Origin: an uncultured Ruminococcus sp.
Lineage (GTDB): Bacteria; Bacillota; Clostridia; Oscillospirales; Ruminococcaceae
Assembly: GCA_946183385.1 (NCBI GenBank)
Contig: CAMHBN010000071.1
Location: 1-8,283 of the forward strand
Reading direction: 5' to 3'
Length of the DNA stretch: 8,283 nt
The position numbers and the translations under genes were made by a program. Position 1 is the first letter of the stretch, and every line of letters starts with the position of its first letter. Positions 1-5,283 of the stretch are shown here, one piece after another. Under the pieces are notes generated by a model, which was not told the DNA's origin, did no database searches, and was given only the letters and a program-made list of their open reading frames with translations.

Positions 1-178
1 CGTCTATTTCTAAATTATTCATAAAAATAGCGTATGCTTGCTCCGCAAAGCTGCTTTCTTCCTTAAGAATTTCGCCCGTATAATCAATACCGTTCAACAA
101 TGGATAACCGAGACTCCCTTTTGCAAACCATAAAGAAAATTGCCTGACTGCTCCGCATACATACTTACTCAGTTTCAT
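1..178 (-). CDS. Unknown small protein, N-terminal part only (cut by window edge)
   Basis: An open frame starts at ATG 178-176 and runs off the left edge without a stop, giving 59 visible residues that begin MKLSKYVCGAVRQFSLWFAK. A strong Shine-Dalgarno (GGAGG, 191-187) lies 8 bases before the ATG, which makes the start convincing. The first 20 residues are basic and partly aromatic but do not form a clear signal peptide or membrane helix. The rest (around GIDYTGEILKEES) looks like a soluble, acidic alpha-helical protein. I do not recognise the family. It follows the 93-residue gene at 205-486 with only 26 bases between, so the two are very likely one operon. The low GC content matches that neighbour and contrasts with the genes to the right. 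One speculative idea is that both belong to an accessory cassette such as small immunity proteins, but nothing in the sequence proves it. Confidence 0.6.
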   Translation of the reverse strand, partial: MKLSKYVCGAVRQFSLWFAKGSLGYPLLNGIDYTGEILKEESSFAEQAYAIFMNNLEID

Positions 179-204
179 ATAGCTTTCCTCCTGTAAATCA
201 GAAT

Positions 205-486
205 TTATAGCTCTTTTATATATTCAACAATTTTGTCGTGAAGTTCAATGTTCGGATTTTCCTTTAATGATTCTCCTGTACTACTTTTCACAATATCAAT
301 TCTTCCGACTTTGTCATCTCCATATCCGTCTAATAACTCCATAATACGGTAAATTACATCGTAAGTTACAGAATATAGTGCTTCTTCTTTGGAATTGTAT
401 TCAGTATTATTGCACATGGCAATATCTACACAGGTCTCTTGTATGTCTTTTATTGCTTTCAAAAAATCACATTGAAAACTATTCAT
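205..486 (-). CDS. Small acidic hypothetical protein, 93 aa
   Basis: A complete 93-residue frame with ATG at 486-484 and TAA at 207-205. A GAGGAG Shine-Dalgarno lies just upstream (about 498-493), and a perfect consensus promoter at 520-548 leaves a leader of about 27 bases. The protein is acidic, has no membrane segment, no signal peptide and no recognisable catalytic motif. The middle (EEALYSVTYDVIYRIMELLD, about residues 34-53) reads as an amphipathic helix. It is followed by a GYGDDK turn and a C-terminal helix (HDKIVEYIKEL). Three cysteines occur at residues 6, 19 and 25. I cannot assign a family. The size, acidity and co-transcription with another small gene resemble immunity or antitoxin-type accessory proteins, which is inference only. 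Base composition is AT-rich compared with the downstream operon, a possible sign of acquisition or of a lowly constrained accessory region. Confidence 0.75.
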   Translation of the reverse strand: MNSFQCDFLKAIKDIQETCVDIAMCNNTEYNSKEEALYSVTYDVIYRIMELLDGYGDDKVGRIDIVKSSTGESLKENPNIELHDKIVEYIKEL

Positions 487-519
487 GATCTACTCCTCTA
501 AATTCCGATTTATATTAGT

Positions 520-548
520 ATTATAACTCCTAACTCCCCGCCTGTCAA
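520..548 (-). promoter_or_regulatory. Consensus sigma-A promoter of the small-gene operon
   Basis: Read on the minus strand, TTGACA (548-543) and TATAAT (525-520) are separated by exactly 17 bases. Both hexamers are perfect matches to the housekeeping consensus. Transcription should start near 513 and enter the 93-aa gene after a leader of about 27 bases. A perfect promoter on a gene of unknown role implies strong constitutive expression unless a repressor is involved; no operator dyad is evident here. Confidence 0.85.
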
Positions 549-659
549 CACCAAAACGCCCGCGCTGATAACAGCGAACAGTAGTTGTCCTCGATTTTAT
601 AAGGATATGATATTTTTTCCATATTTTTAACATCATTTTCACGCTTTTGCATAAAAGTA

Positions 660-688
660 TTGAATTCAGCCACAGAATATGGTATCAT
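660..688 (+). promoter_or_regulatory. Predicted sigma-A promoter of the SDR / alcohol dehydrogenase / GNAT operon
   Basis: TTGAAT (660-665, 4 of 6 consensus bases) and TATCAT (683-688, 5 of 6) are separated by 17 bases. The expected start is near 695, giving a leader of about 39 bases before the ATG at 734. It points away from the minus-strand promoter at 520-548, so the two units are divergent. Being non-consensus, it should be weaker than that one. Confidence 0.6.
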
Positions 689-700
689 CTGTTCATAAGA

Positions 701-714
701 TGCGCTCAGGCGCA
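701..714 (+). promoter_or_regulatory. Small hairpin in the operon leader
   Basis: TGCGC and GCGCA flank a TCAG loop, a perfect 5-bp GC-rich stem with a tetraloop. It lies within the first 20 or so bases of the predicted transcript and ends 5 bases before the Shine-Dalgarno GAGGTG (720-725). It could protect the 5' end of the mRNA or tune ribosome access. There is no U-tract, so it is not a terminator. A stem this short can arise by chance. Confidence 0.4.
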
Positions 715-733
715 ATAACGAGGTGAACGTAAT

Positions 734-1753
734 ATGAGGATACTTTTGATAGGCGGAACGGGTACTATCAGCATGGCTGTCACGCGGCTGCTCGCAGATA
801 GGGGCGAGGAGGTGTACCTGCTCAACCGCGGGAACAGAAACAGCGGACTTCCCGCAAACGTGAGGGTCATCAGCTGCGACATCGGCGACGAGAAAAAAAC
901 TGCCGAAGTCCTCGGCGATATGACCTTCGACTGCGTGGGCGAGTTCATCGGCTTCGTGCCCGAGCAGGTCGAGCGCGATGTGCGGCTCTTCTCGGGACGC
1001 ACAAAGCAGTACATCTACATCAGCTCCGCCTCGGCGTACCAGAAGCCGCTGTCGGACTACCGCATCACGGAGAGCACTCCCCTGTCGAACCCGCACTGGC
1101 AGTACTCCCGCGACAAGATAGCCTGCGAGGAGTACCTGATGAAGCAGTACCGCGAAAACGGCTTCCCCGTGACGATAGTCCGCCCGAGCCACACGTATGA
1201 CGAGCGCTCGGTGCCGCTCGGAGTACACGGCGACAACGGAAGCTGGCAGGTGCTCAGGCGTATGCTCGACGGCAAGCCCGTCATCATTCACGGCGACGGC
1301 TCGTCCCTGTGGACAATAACCCACAACAGCGACTTCGCGAAGGGCTACGTCGGGCTCATCGGCAATATCCACGCGGTAGGTCAGGCTTTCCACATAACCT
1401 CTGACGAGAGCGTTACGTGGAATCAGATCTACGCCATAATCGCGGACGCTCTCGGCGTGGAGCTCAACGCGCGGCACATCGCATCGGACTTCCTCAATGC
1501 CATTGGCACGTATGATTTCGAGGGCACGCTCATCGGCGACAAGGCAAACTCGGTGGTGTTCGACAACTCCAAGCTGAAGCGCGCAGTCCCCGATTTTACG
1601 GCAACTGTCCGTGCCGACCAAGGCATACGCAGGACGGTCGAGTACGTCCTCGCGCATGAGGACTGCCAAAAGGCAGACCCCGAATTCGACAGCTGGTGCG
1701 ACAGAGTTATAGCGGCTTATGACAAGCTCACAAATGATTTAAAGGAGAAATAA
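734..1753 (+). CDS. Extended SDR: NAD(P)-dependent epimerase/dehydratase family protein, 339 aa
   Basis: The protein opens with a Rossmann beta strand and glycine-rich nucleotide loop, MRILLIGGTGTIS (residues 1-13). Asn-Arg-Gly follows the second strand (31-33), where the Arg could contact an NADP phosphate, and CDIGD at 48-52 fits the adenine pocket. The SDR catalytic set is present: serines in SSAS (97-100) and YxxxK at Tyr124-Lys128. IVRPSHTY (148-155) is the usual post-catalytic strand, and the C-terminal part (about 160-339) is the substrate-binding region. The family oxidises, epimerises or dehydrates nucleotide sugars and related carbonyls; the substrate here is unknown. The last glycine of the GxxGxxG loop is serine, which I believe is common in this subgroup. 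The start is supported by GAGGTG at 720-725. It is the first gene of an operon, and its stop is 2 bases before the next ATG. Compact GC-rich coding. Confidence 0.85.
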   Translation: MRILLIGGTGTISMAVTRLLADRGEEVYLLNRGNRNSGLPANVRVISCDIGDEKKTAEVLGDMTFDCVGEFIGFVPEQVERDVRLFSGRTKQYIYISSASAYQKPLSDYRITESTPLSNPHWQYSRDKIACEEYLMKQYRENGFPVTIVRPSHTYDERSVPLGVHGDNGSWQVLRRMLDGKPVIIHGDGSSLWTITHNSDFAKGYVGLIGNIHAVGQAFHITSDESVTWNQIYAIIADALGVELNARHIASDFLNAIGTYDFEGTLIGDKANSVVFDNSKLKRAVPDFTATVRADQGIRRTVEYVLAHEDCQKADPEFDSWCDRVIAAYDKLTNDLKEK

Positions 1754-1755
1754 CT

Positions 1756-2937
1756 ATGGAAAATTTTCAGTTTTACAGCCCGACCGAATTCGTTTTCGGC
1801 AGGGATACAGAAGATAAGGCAGGCGAGCTCGTGAAGAAGCACGGCGGCTCGAAGGTGCTCATACACTATGGCGGCGGCTCGGCTGAGAGAAGCGGTCTGC
1901 TCGGCAGAGTGAGGGCTTCGCTCGACAAGGCAGGCATAAGCTACACCGAGCTTGGCGGCGTAAAGCCCAATCCGCGTGACACCCTTGTTTACGAGGGCAT
2001 CGAGCTCTGCCGCAAAGAAGGTATCGACTTCATTCTCTCGGTCGGCGGAGGCTCTACCATTGATTCGTCGAAGGCGATAGCTCTCGGCGTGCCTTATGAC
2101 GGCGACTTCTGGGACTTCTACTGCGGCAGGGCTGTGGCAAAGGCGGCTCTGCCCGTCGGCACAGTGCTGACCATTGCCGCCGCGGGAAGCGAGGGCTCGG
2201 GCGACTCCGTTATCACAAAGGAGGACGGCGGGCTGAAGCGCGGCACGGGTACTGACCTTATACGCCCGCGCTTCTCTATCCTTGACCCTCAGCTCACCTG
2301 CACCCTCCCCGCCTATCAGACGGCGTGCGGAGCTACCGATATTATGGCTCACGTCTTCGAGCGCTATTTCACGAATACGACTGAGGTCGAGGTCACCGAC
2401 CGCCTCTGCGAGGCTGTGCTCCTCACGATGATAAAGGAGACTCCGCGTGTTATCGCAGACCCGAACAACTACGACGCCCGCGCGAATATCATGTGGGCGG
2501 GAACTGTCGCGCACACGAACATAGTCGGCGTGGGCAGAGAGCAGGACTGGAACAGCCACGGCATTGAGCACGAGCTCTCCGCGCTGTACGACTGCGCTCA
2601 CGGCGCGGGACTGGCTGTCATCATGCCCGCGTGGATGGAGTTCGTCTACAAGCACAATGCGCTCCGATTCGCTCAGGCGGCGACGAGGATATGGGGCTGT
2701 CAGATGGACTTCGAGCACCCCGAGGTCACGGCACTTGAAGGCATAAAGCGGTTCAGGAGCTTCCTGCACAGCATCGGTATGCCGATAAATTTCGCGGAGC
2801 TCGGCGCGCGCGAGAAGGACATACCCGCTCTCGTTGAAAAGTTCGGTATCGGCGGCGGCAGAACAGGCGGCTTCGTTCACCTGTCAGCCGAGGACATCGC
2901 GGAGATATACCGCATTGCTGCGAAGGCGGAATTGTAA
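1756..2937 (+). CDS. Iron-containing alcohol dehydrogenase, YqhD/butanol dehydrogenase type, 393 aa
   Basis: A full-length group III alcohol dehydrogenase, close to the usual length of about 387 residues. These cytosolic enzymes reduce aldehydes to alcohols with NAD(P)H. The N-terminal half carries the dinucleotide-binding motif VGGGSTIDSSKAIA (about 96-109) and the AAGSEGSG loop (143-149). The C-terminal helical half carries the metal ligands in the expected order: Asp195 and His199 in TDIMAH, His268 in SHGIEHE, and His282 in CAHGAG. Each is shifted by one from the ligands I recall for E. coli YqhD (194, 198, 267, 281), so the metal site looks intact. AAAGGAG (1741-1747) lies inside the end of the SDR gene, and only 2 bases separate the two genes, so translation is probably coupled. 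It may detoxify an aldehyde or serve fermentation; pairing with an SDR and an acetyltransferase hints at a more specific substrate that I cannot name. Confidence 0.93.
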   Translation: MENFQFYSPTEFVFGRDTEDKAGELVKKHGGSKVLIHYGGGSAERSGLLGRVRASLDKAGISYTELGGVKPNPRDTLVYEGIELCRKEGIDFILSVGGGSTIDSSKAIALGVPYDGDFWDFYCGRAVAKAALPVGTVLTIAAAGSEGSGDSVITKEDGGLKRGTGTDLIRPRFSILDPQLTCTLPAYQTACGATDIMAHVFERYFTNTTEVEVTDRLCEAVLLTMIKETPRVIADPNNYDARANIMWAGTVAHTNIVGVGREQDWNSHGIEHELSALYDCAHGAGLAVIMPAWMEFVYKHNALRFAQAATRIWGCQMDFEHPEVTALEGIKRFRSFLHSIGMPINFAELGAREKDIPALVEKFGIGGGRTGGFVHLSAEDIAEIYRIAAKAEL

Positions 2938-2951
2938 TATCGGTAAAGCAA

Positions 2952-3395
2952 ATGAGAACAGCTTACAAAATGGAATATCTGCGCCCCGTTAACGAAAAGT
3001 CCACGATAGAGATGATACCGTATTCTCCCGAATACCGTGAAGAATACAGGCGGGTATACAACGAATGCTTCCGCGAGATGAGGAAAGCGCTCGATATCAA
3101 GCCCTACGACTTCATTCAGGACAACTCCTTCTTTGATTCAGGAATGGAGAACGTTTACCTTCTCACGGACAACGGCGCTCTCGTCGGGAGCGTCGCGATG
3201 AAAGACAGCGAGATAGACGACCTCATAGTCGCACGGGAATATCAGCGTCGCGGGTACGGCAGGCAGATACTCCTGTGGGCTCTGGAGCATATAAGCTCTG
3301 ATAAGGTGGTGCTCCACGTCGCTGAATGGAACAAAAAAGCTGTCAGCCTCTATGAAAAGACAGGCTTTGAGATCGTTGACACAATTGAATTCTGA
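2952..3395 (+). CDS. GNAT family N-acetyltransferase, 147 aa
   Basis: The acetyl-CoA binding core is clear. Motif A reads IDDLIVAREYQRRGYGRQIL (88-107), with the pyrophosphate loop QRRGYG (98-103). Motif B is NKKAVSLYEKTGFE (127-140), where the Asn and Tyr are typical. The central strand GALVGSVAMKDS (75-86) precedes motif A. The N-terminal part (about 20-60), which binds the acceptor in this family, is divergent, so the acceptor cannot be predicted. The length is normal for a single GNAT domain. It begins 14 bases after the dehydrogenase stop with no good Shine-Dalgarno (only GGTAAAG nearby), so expression probably relies on coupling with the gene before it. An internal ATG at 2970 is an alternative start but also lacks a ribosome site. 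Last gene of the operon, followed within 6 bases by the hairpin at 3401. Confidence 0.88.
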   Translation: MRTAYKMEYLRPVNEKSTIEMIPYSPEYREEYRRVYNECFREMRKALDIKPYDFIQDNSFFDSGMENVYLLTDNGALVGSVAMKDSEIDDLIVAREYQRRGYGRQILLWALEHISSDKVVLHVAEWNKKAVSLYEKTGFEIVDTIEF

Positions 3396-3400
3396 AAAGC

Positions 3401-3429
3401 AAAAGGGACGTTCGGTGAACGTCCCTTTT
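3401..3429. terminator. Bidirectional rho-independent terminator
   Basis: AAAAGGGACGTTC (3401-3413) pairs perfectly with GAACGTCCCTTTT (3417-3429), a 13-bp stem closed by a 3-base loop. The A-run at one foot and T-run at the other give a U-tract on either strand. It sits 5 bases after the acetyltransferase stop and 5 bases past the stop of the converging flotillin gene, so one hairpin serves both transcripts. Confidence 0.92.
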
Positions 3430-3434
3430 CTTCG

Positions 3435-4961
3435 TTATTCGTTATCGTCTTCGTCAGCCTCGGTTACCTCCTCGAAGGAAATGTCCTCCGCAGGATCCTC
3501 AGCCTCGGGAGCTTCATTCTCAGCCTCGGGAGCACTCACTGCCCTGCCGCCGAGGAAGCCCGAAAGTATGCTTCTGATGTCCACGCCTGTCGCCTCGGAA
3601 AGACCGTCGGTGACCTTTGTGGTGGAGCTTATGATGTCGCCAACCATTCTGCTCGAATTGCCGTCGCCGTACATGGTGATACGGTCAACATTTTCGAGGG
3701 GAGCGGCAGCGTTCTTGACAACCTCGGGCAGAGCCTTGAAGTACATTTCAAGCACGGCAGCCTCGCCGTACTTCTTCATAGCCTCAGCCTTGGCGTTTAT
3801 GCCCTCAGCCTCGGCAAGACCCTTTGCACGGATAGCGTCCGCCTCTGCCTTACCTACGGCAGCGATACCCTCAGCCTCCTGCATACGTGCGAACTTCGCA
3901 GCCTCTGCCTCAGCCTTCTGAGCCTCAGCCTCCTGCTCTCTCTGGAAACGGTCAGCCTCGGCTTCCTTTTTCAGCTGGTAGAGCTTCGCGTCTGCCTCCT
4001 GCTGAGCCTTGTAGCGGTCAGCCTCAGCCTTCTTCTTGATCTCGGCGTCGAGGGATTTTTCCTTTACCTCGGCTTCCTTCGCCTTGAGCTCTACGTCCTT
4101 CTCGGAAGCAGCGATGTTGGCGTTAGCCTTCGAGACCTCAATGGTCTTGCGCTGCTCTTCCTTCTGGATCTCATAAGCCGCGTCGGCGATAGCGAGCTGA
4201 GTGTCGGCTTCCCTTTTCAGTTCAGCCTGACGGATAGCGAGCTCGTTGTTCTTCTGAGCTATCTCAGTCTCGGCGAGCACCTTCGCGTCGTTGGCTTCCT
4301 TCTTAGCCTGAGCCTTTGCTATCTCAATCTCCTTCTCGGATTCAGCCCTTGCAATAGCGGCTTTCTTCTGAATTTTCGTGGTGTTGTCGATACCGAGATT
4401 CTCGATGAGGTTCTGGTCGTCGGTGAAATTCTGAACGTTGAACGATACTATTTCAAGTCCCATTCTGTTGAGGTCGGGAGCTGCGTTTTCCTGCACCTTC
4501 TCAGCGAAAGCCTTGCGGTCATTGACCATAGCCTCGAGAGTCATCTGTCCGACGATCTCACGCATATTGCCTTCGAGGACCTCCCGCGCTACCTTTGCGA
4601 TGTAGGTGGTGTCCCTGTTGAGGAAGTTCTCAGCGCCGAGCTTGATGATAGTGGGGTCGCTGCTGACCTTTACATTTACATTCGCGTCAACGTTTATATT
4701 GATGTAATCGGCAGTGGGAACAGCGCTCGACGTCTTTACGTCAACAGCGATGAGCTGTAATTTGAGCTTATCCACGCGCTCGAAGAAGGGCACGCGGATA
4801 CTTGCCTTGCCGATGATTATCTTTCGTCTCAGACCCGAAATGATGTAGGCGGTATCCGGGGGAGCTTTGATGTAGCCCGTGGCAAGAATGATTGAGATGA
4901 GTGCGACACCCGCTGCAACAGCGATCGCGATAACGAGTTCGATGGGGAAATCCTTTAACAT
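3435..4961 (-). CDS. floT: Flotillin-like SPFH membrane scaffold protein, 508 aa
   Basis: Length and architecture match the bacterial flotillin FloT/YuaG (about 509 residues in Bacillus subtilis). A hydrophobic anchor spans about residues 8-30 (ELVIAIAVAAGVALISIILA). It is followed by the SPFH/PHB domain (about 31-190; note PPDTAYIISG near 34-43 and the DRKAFAEKVQENAAPDLNRM stretch). A long coiled coil rich in Glu-Ala repeats runs through about 195-395. A conserved C-terminal segment (about 396-470) holds the oligomerisation region in the family. The last 35 residues are a very acidic low-complexity tail. Flotillins oligomerise in the membrane and organise microdomains and signalling or secretion proteins. 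AAGGAGGT lies 5 bases before the ATG, which fixes the start. In Bacillus the gene follows an NfeD partner (yuaF); here the next gene upstream is divergent spoIIE, so the usual partner is not adjacent. Single-gene unit with its own promoter and terminator. Confidence 0.93.
   Translation of the reverse strand: MLKDFPIELVIAIAVAAGVALISIILATGYIKAPPDTAYIISGLRRKIIIGKASIRVPFFERVDKLKLQLIAVDVKTSSAVPTADYININVDANVNVKVSSDPTIIKLGAENFLNRDTTYIAKVAREVLEGNMREIVGQMTLEAMVNDRKAFAEKVQENAAPDLNRMGLEIVSFNVQNFTDDQNLIENLGIDNTTKIQKKAAIARAESEKEIEIAKAQAKKEANDAKVLAETEIAQKNNELAIRQAELKREADTQLAIADAAYEIQKEEQRKTIEVSKANANIAASEKDVELKAKEAEVKEKSLDAEIKKKAEADRYKAQQEADAKLYQLKKEAEADRFQREQEAEAQKAEAEAAKFARMQEAEGIAAVGKAEADAIRAKGLAEAEGINAKAEAMKKYGEAAVLEMYFKALPEVVKNAAAPLENVDRITMYGDGNSSRMVGDIISSTTKVTDGLSEATGVDIRSILSGFLGGRAVSAPEAENEAPEAEDPAEDISFEEVTEADEDDNE
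3498..3533 (-). repeat. 21-base repeat unit in the acidic tail of the flotillin gene
   Basis: The 15-base string CTCAGCCTCGGGAGC occurs at 3498-3512 and again at 3519-3533, exactly 21 bases (7 codons) apart. On the coding strand it gives two copies of Ala-Pro-Glu-Ala-Glu, in APEAENE then APEAEDP (residues 478-491). This looks like a short in-frame duplication within the low-complexity tail. Confidence 0.7.
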
Positions 4962-4966
4962 AGTAT

Positions 4967-4974
4967 ACCTCCTT
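4967..4974 (-). promoter_or_regulatory. Strong ribosome binding site of the flotillin gene
   Basis: On the minus strand AAGGAGGT is a full match to the anti-Shine-Dalgarno complement, 5 bases before the ATG at 4961. It decides the start codon and predicts efficient translation. Confidence 0.85.
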
Positions 4975-5001
4975 TTCGGTCATGTTCGGATAACCTGTGA
5001 C

Positions 5002-5018
5002 GTACACCGTCTGTGTAC
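5002..5018. promoter_or_regulatory. Inverted repeat at the flotillin transcription start (operator or 5' hairpin)
   Basis: GTACAC (5002-5007) and GTGTAC (5013-5018) form a perfect 6-5-6 dyad. The flotillin transcript should begin near 5019, so the dyad occupies roughly the first 17 transcribed bases. Two readings are possible. It may be an operator at which a dimeric regulator blocks the start. Alternatively, it may be an RNA stem-loop at the very 5' end that stabilises the mRNA. The protein that might bind it is unknown. Confidence 0.5.
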
Positions 5019-5025
5019 AATGAGC

Positions 5026-5054
5026 ATTATACACTGCCCGCAATTGGTTGTCAA
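5026..5054 (-). promoter_or_regulatory. Consensus sigma-A promoter of the flotillin gene
   Basis: On the minus strand TTGACA (5054-5049) and TATAAT (5031-5026) are perfect consensus hexamers with a 17-base spacer. The leader to the ATG at 4961 is about 58 bases and contains the inverted repeat at 5002-5018. In B. subtilis the homologous operon is known for control by the stress factor sigma-W; this site instead looks like a housekeeping promoter. Confidence 0.88.
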
Positions 5055-5088
5055 TACCCCTTCAAACGACGATATATGAGGAATTACT

Positions 5089-5199
5089 ATGATTCCAGAT
5101 AGAGAAAAATATAGCTTGGGGAGTAAAAAACAAGTTCATAAGAACCTATACTACGTTCAGCTGATTAATCCGTGCCCGCGGCAGATTTTTGCCATATAA
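5089..5199 (+). CDS. Possible small ORF, 36 codons
   Basis: ATG at 5089 is preceded by GAGGA (5078-5082) at a workable 6-base distance, and the frame stays open for 36 codons to TAA at 5197-5199. The peptide begins MIPDREKYSLGSKKQVHKNL. It is basic, has no membrane helix and matches nothing I know. No promoter is evident just upstream on this strand, and the base composition is that of the AT-rich spacer, unlike the surrounding genes. It may simply be chance. The 322-base spacer 4962-5283 otherwise holds only the two divergent control regions. Confidence 0.22.
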   Translation: MIPDREKYSLGSKKQVHKNLYYVQLINPCPRQIFAI

Positions 5200-5216
5200 A
5201 AAAATCTATGTCATTA

Positions 5217-5226
5217 TTCCGACAAA
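5217..5226 (-). promoter_or_regulatory. Candidate Spo0A box upstream of spoIIE
   Basis: Read on the minus strand the sequence is TTTGTCGGAA, which differs at one position from the 0A-box core TTTGTCGAAA known from Bacillus and Clostridium. Its centre is about 36 bases before the predicted spoIIE start, overlapping the place of a -35 element. Spo0A~P is known to bind there at stage II promoters (spoIIE, spoIIG) in B. subtilis, which supports the reading. Confidence 0.55.
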
Positions 5227-5242
5227 ATATGCGTTTATACTG

Positions 5243-5251
5243 TGGTATAAT
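5243..5251 (+). promoter_or_regulatory. spoIIE: Extended -10 promoter of spoIIE
   Basis: TGGTATAAT is a perfect -10 hexamer (5246-5251) with the TGn extension. Seventeen bases upstream there is no recognisable -35 (CAAAAT). The nearest partial -35-like string, CCGACA at 5219-5224, would need a spacer of 21 bases and lies inside the candidate Spo0A box. This pattern fits an activator-dependent sigma-A promoter. Transcription should start near 5258. Confidence 0.65.
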
Positions 5252-5283
5252 ATCTTGCAACTATGTTTCGGAGTGTGATAAAT

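Noticed and set aside
545..1669. Long minus-strand open frame (374 codons) opposite the SDR gene
   Set aside because: It lies fully antisense to a gene with clear SDR motifs, shows no recognisable domain and is explained by GC-rich codon bias leaving few stops in that frame.
1717..2880. Long minus-strand open frame (387 codons) opposite the alcohol dehydrogenase
   Set aside because: It is antisense to an enzyme with all four metal ligands in place; its composition is Arg/Ala/Val-rich noise and there is no supporting ribosome site.
3352..3921. Plus-strand frame of 189 codons overlapping the GNAT end, the terminator and the flotillin 3' part
   Set aside because: It reads through a perfect terminator and is a Ser/Ala-rich reflection of the flotillin's Glu/Ala coiled-coil codons.
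3800..4350. Apparent DNA repeats (many AGCCTC / GCCTCAGCC strings) that could suggest a satellite or CRISPR-like array
   Set aside because: The spacing is irregular and codon-phased; they encode the Glu-Ala heptad-like repeats of the flotillin coiled coil.
5180..5207. AT-rich inverted repeat AGATTTTT / AAAAATCT as a possible terminator
   Set aside because: The stem is almost all A-T and no upstream transcript needs ending here on the plus strand; it is too weak to call.
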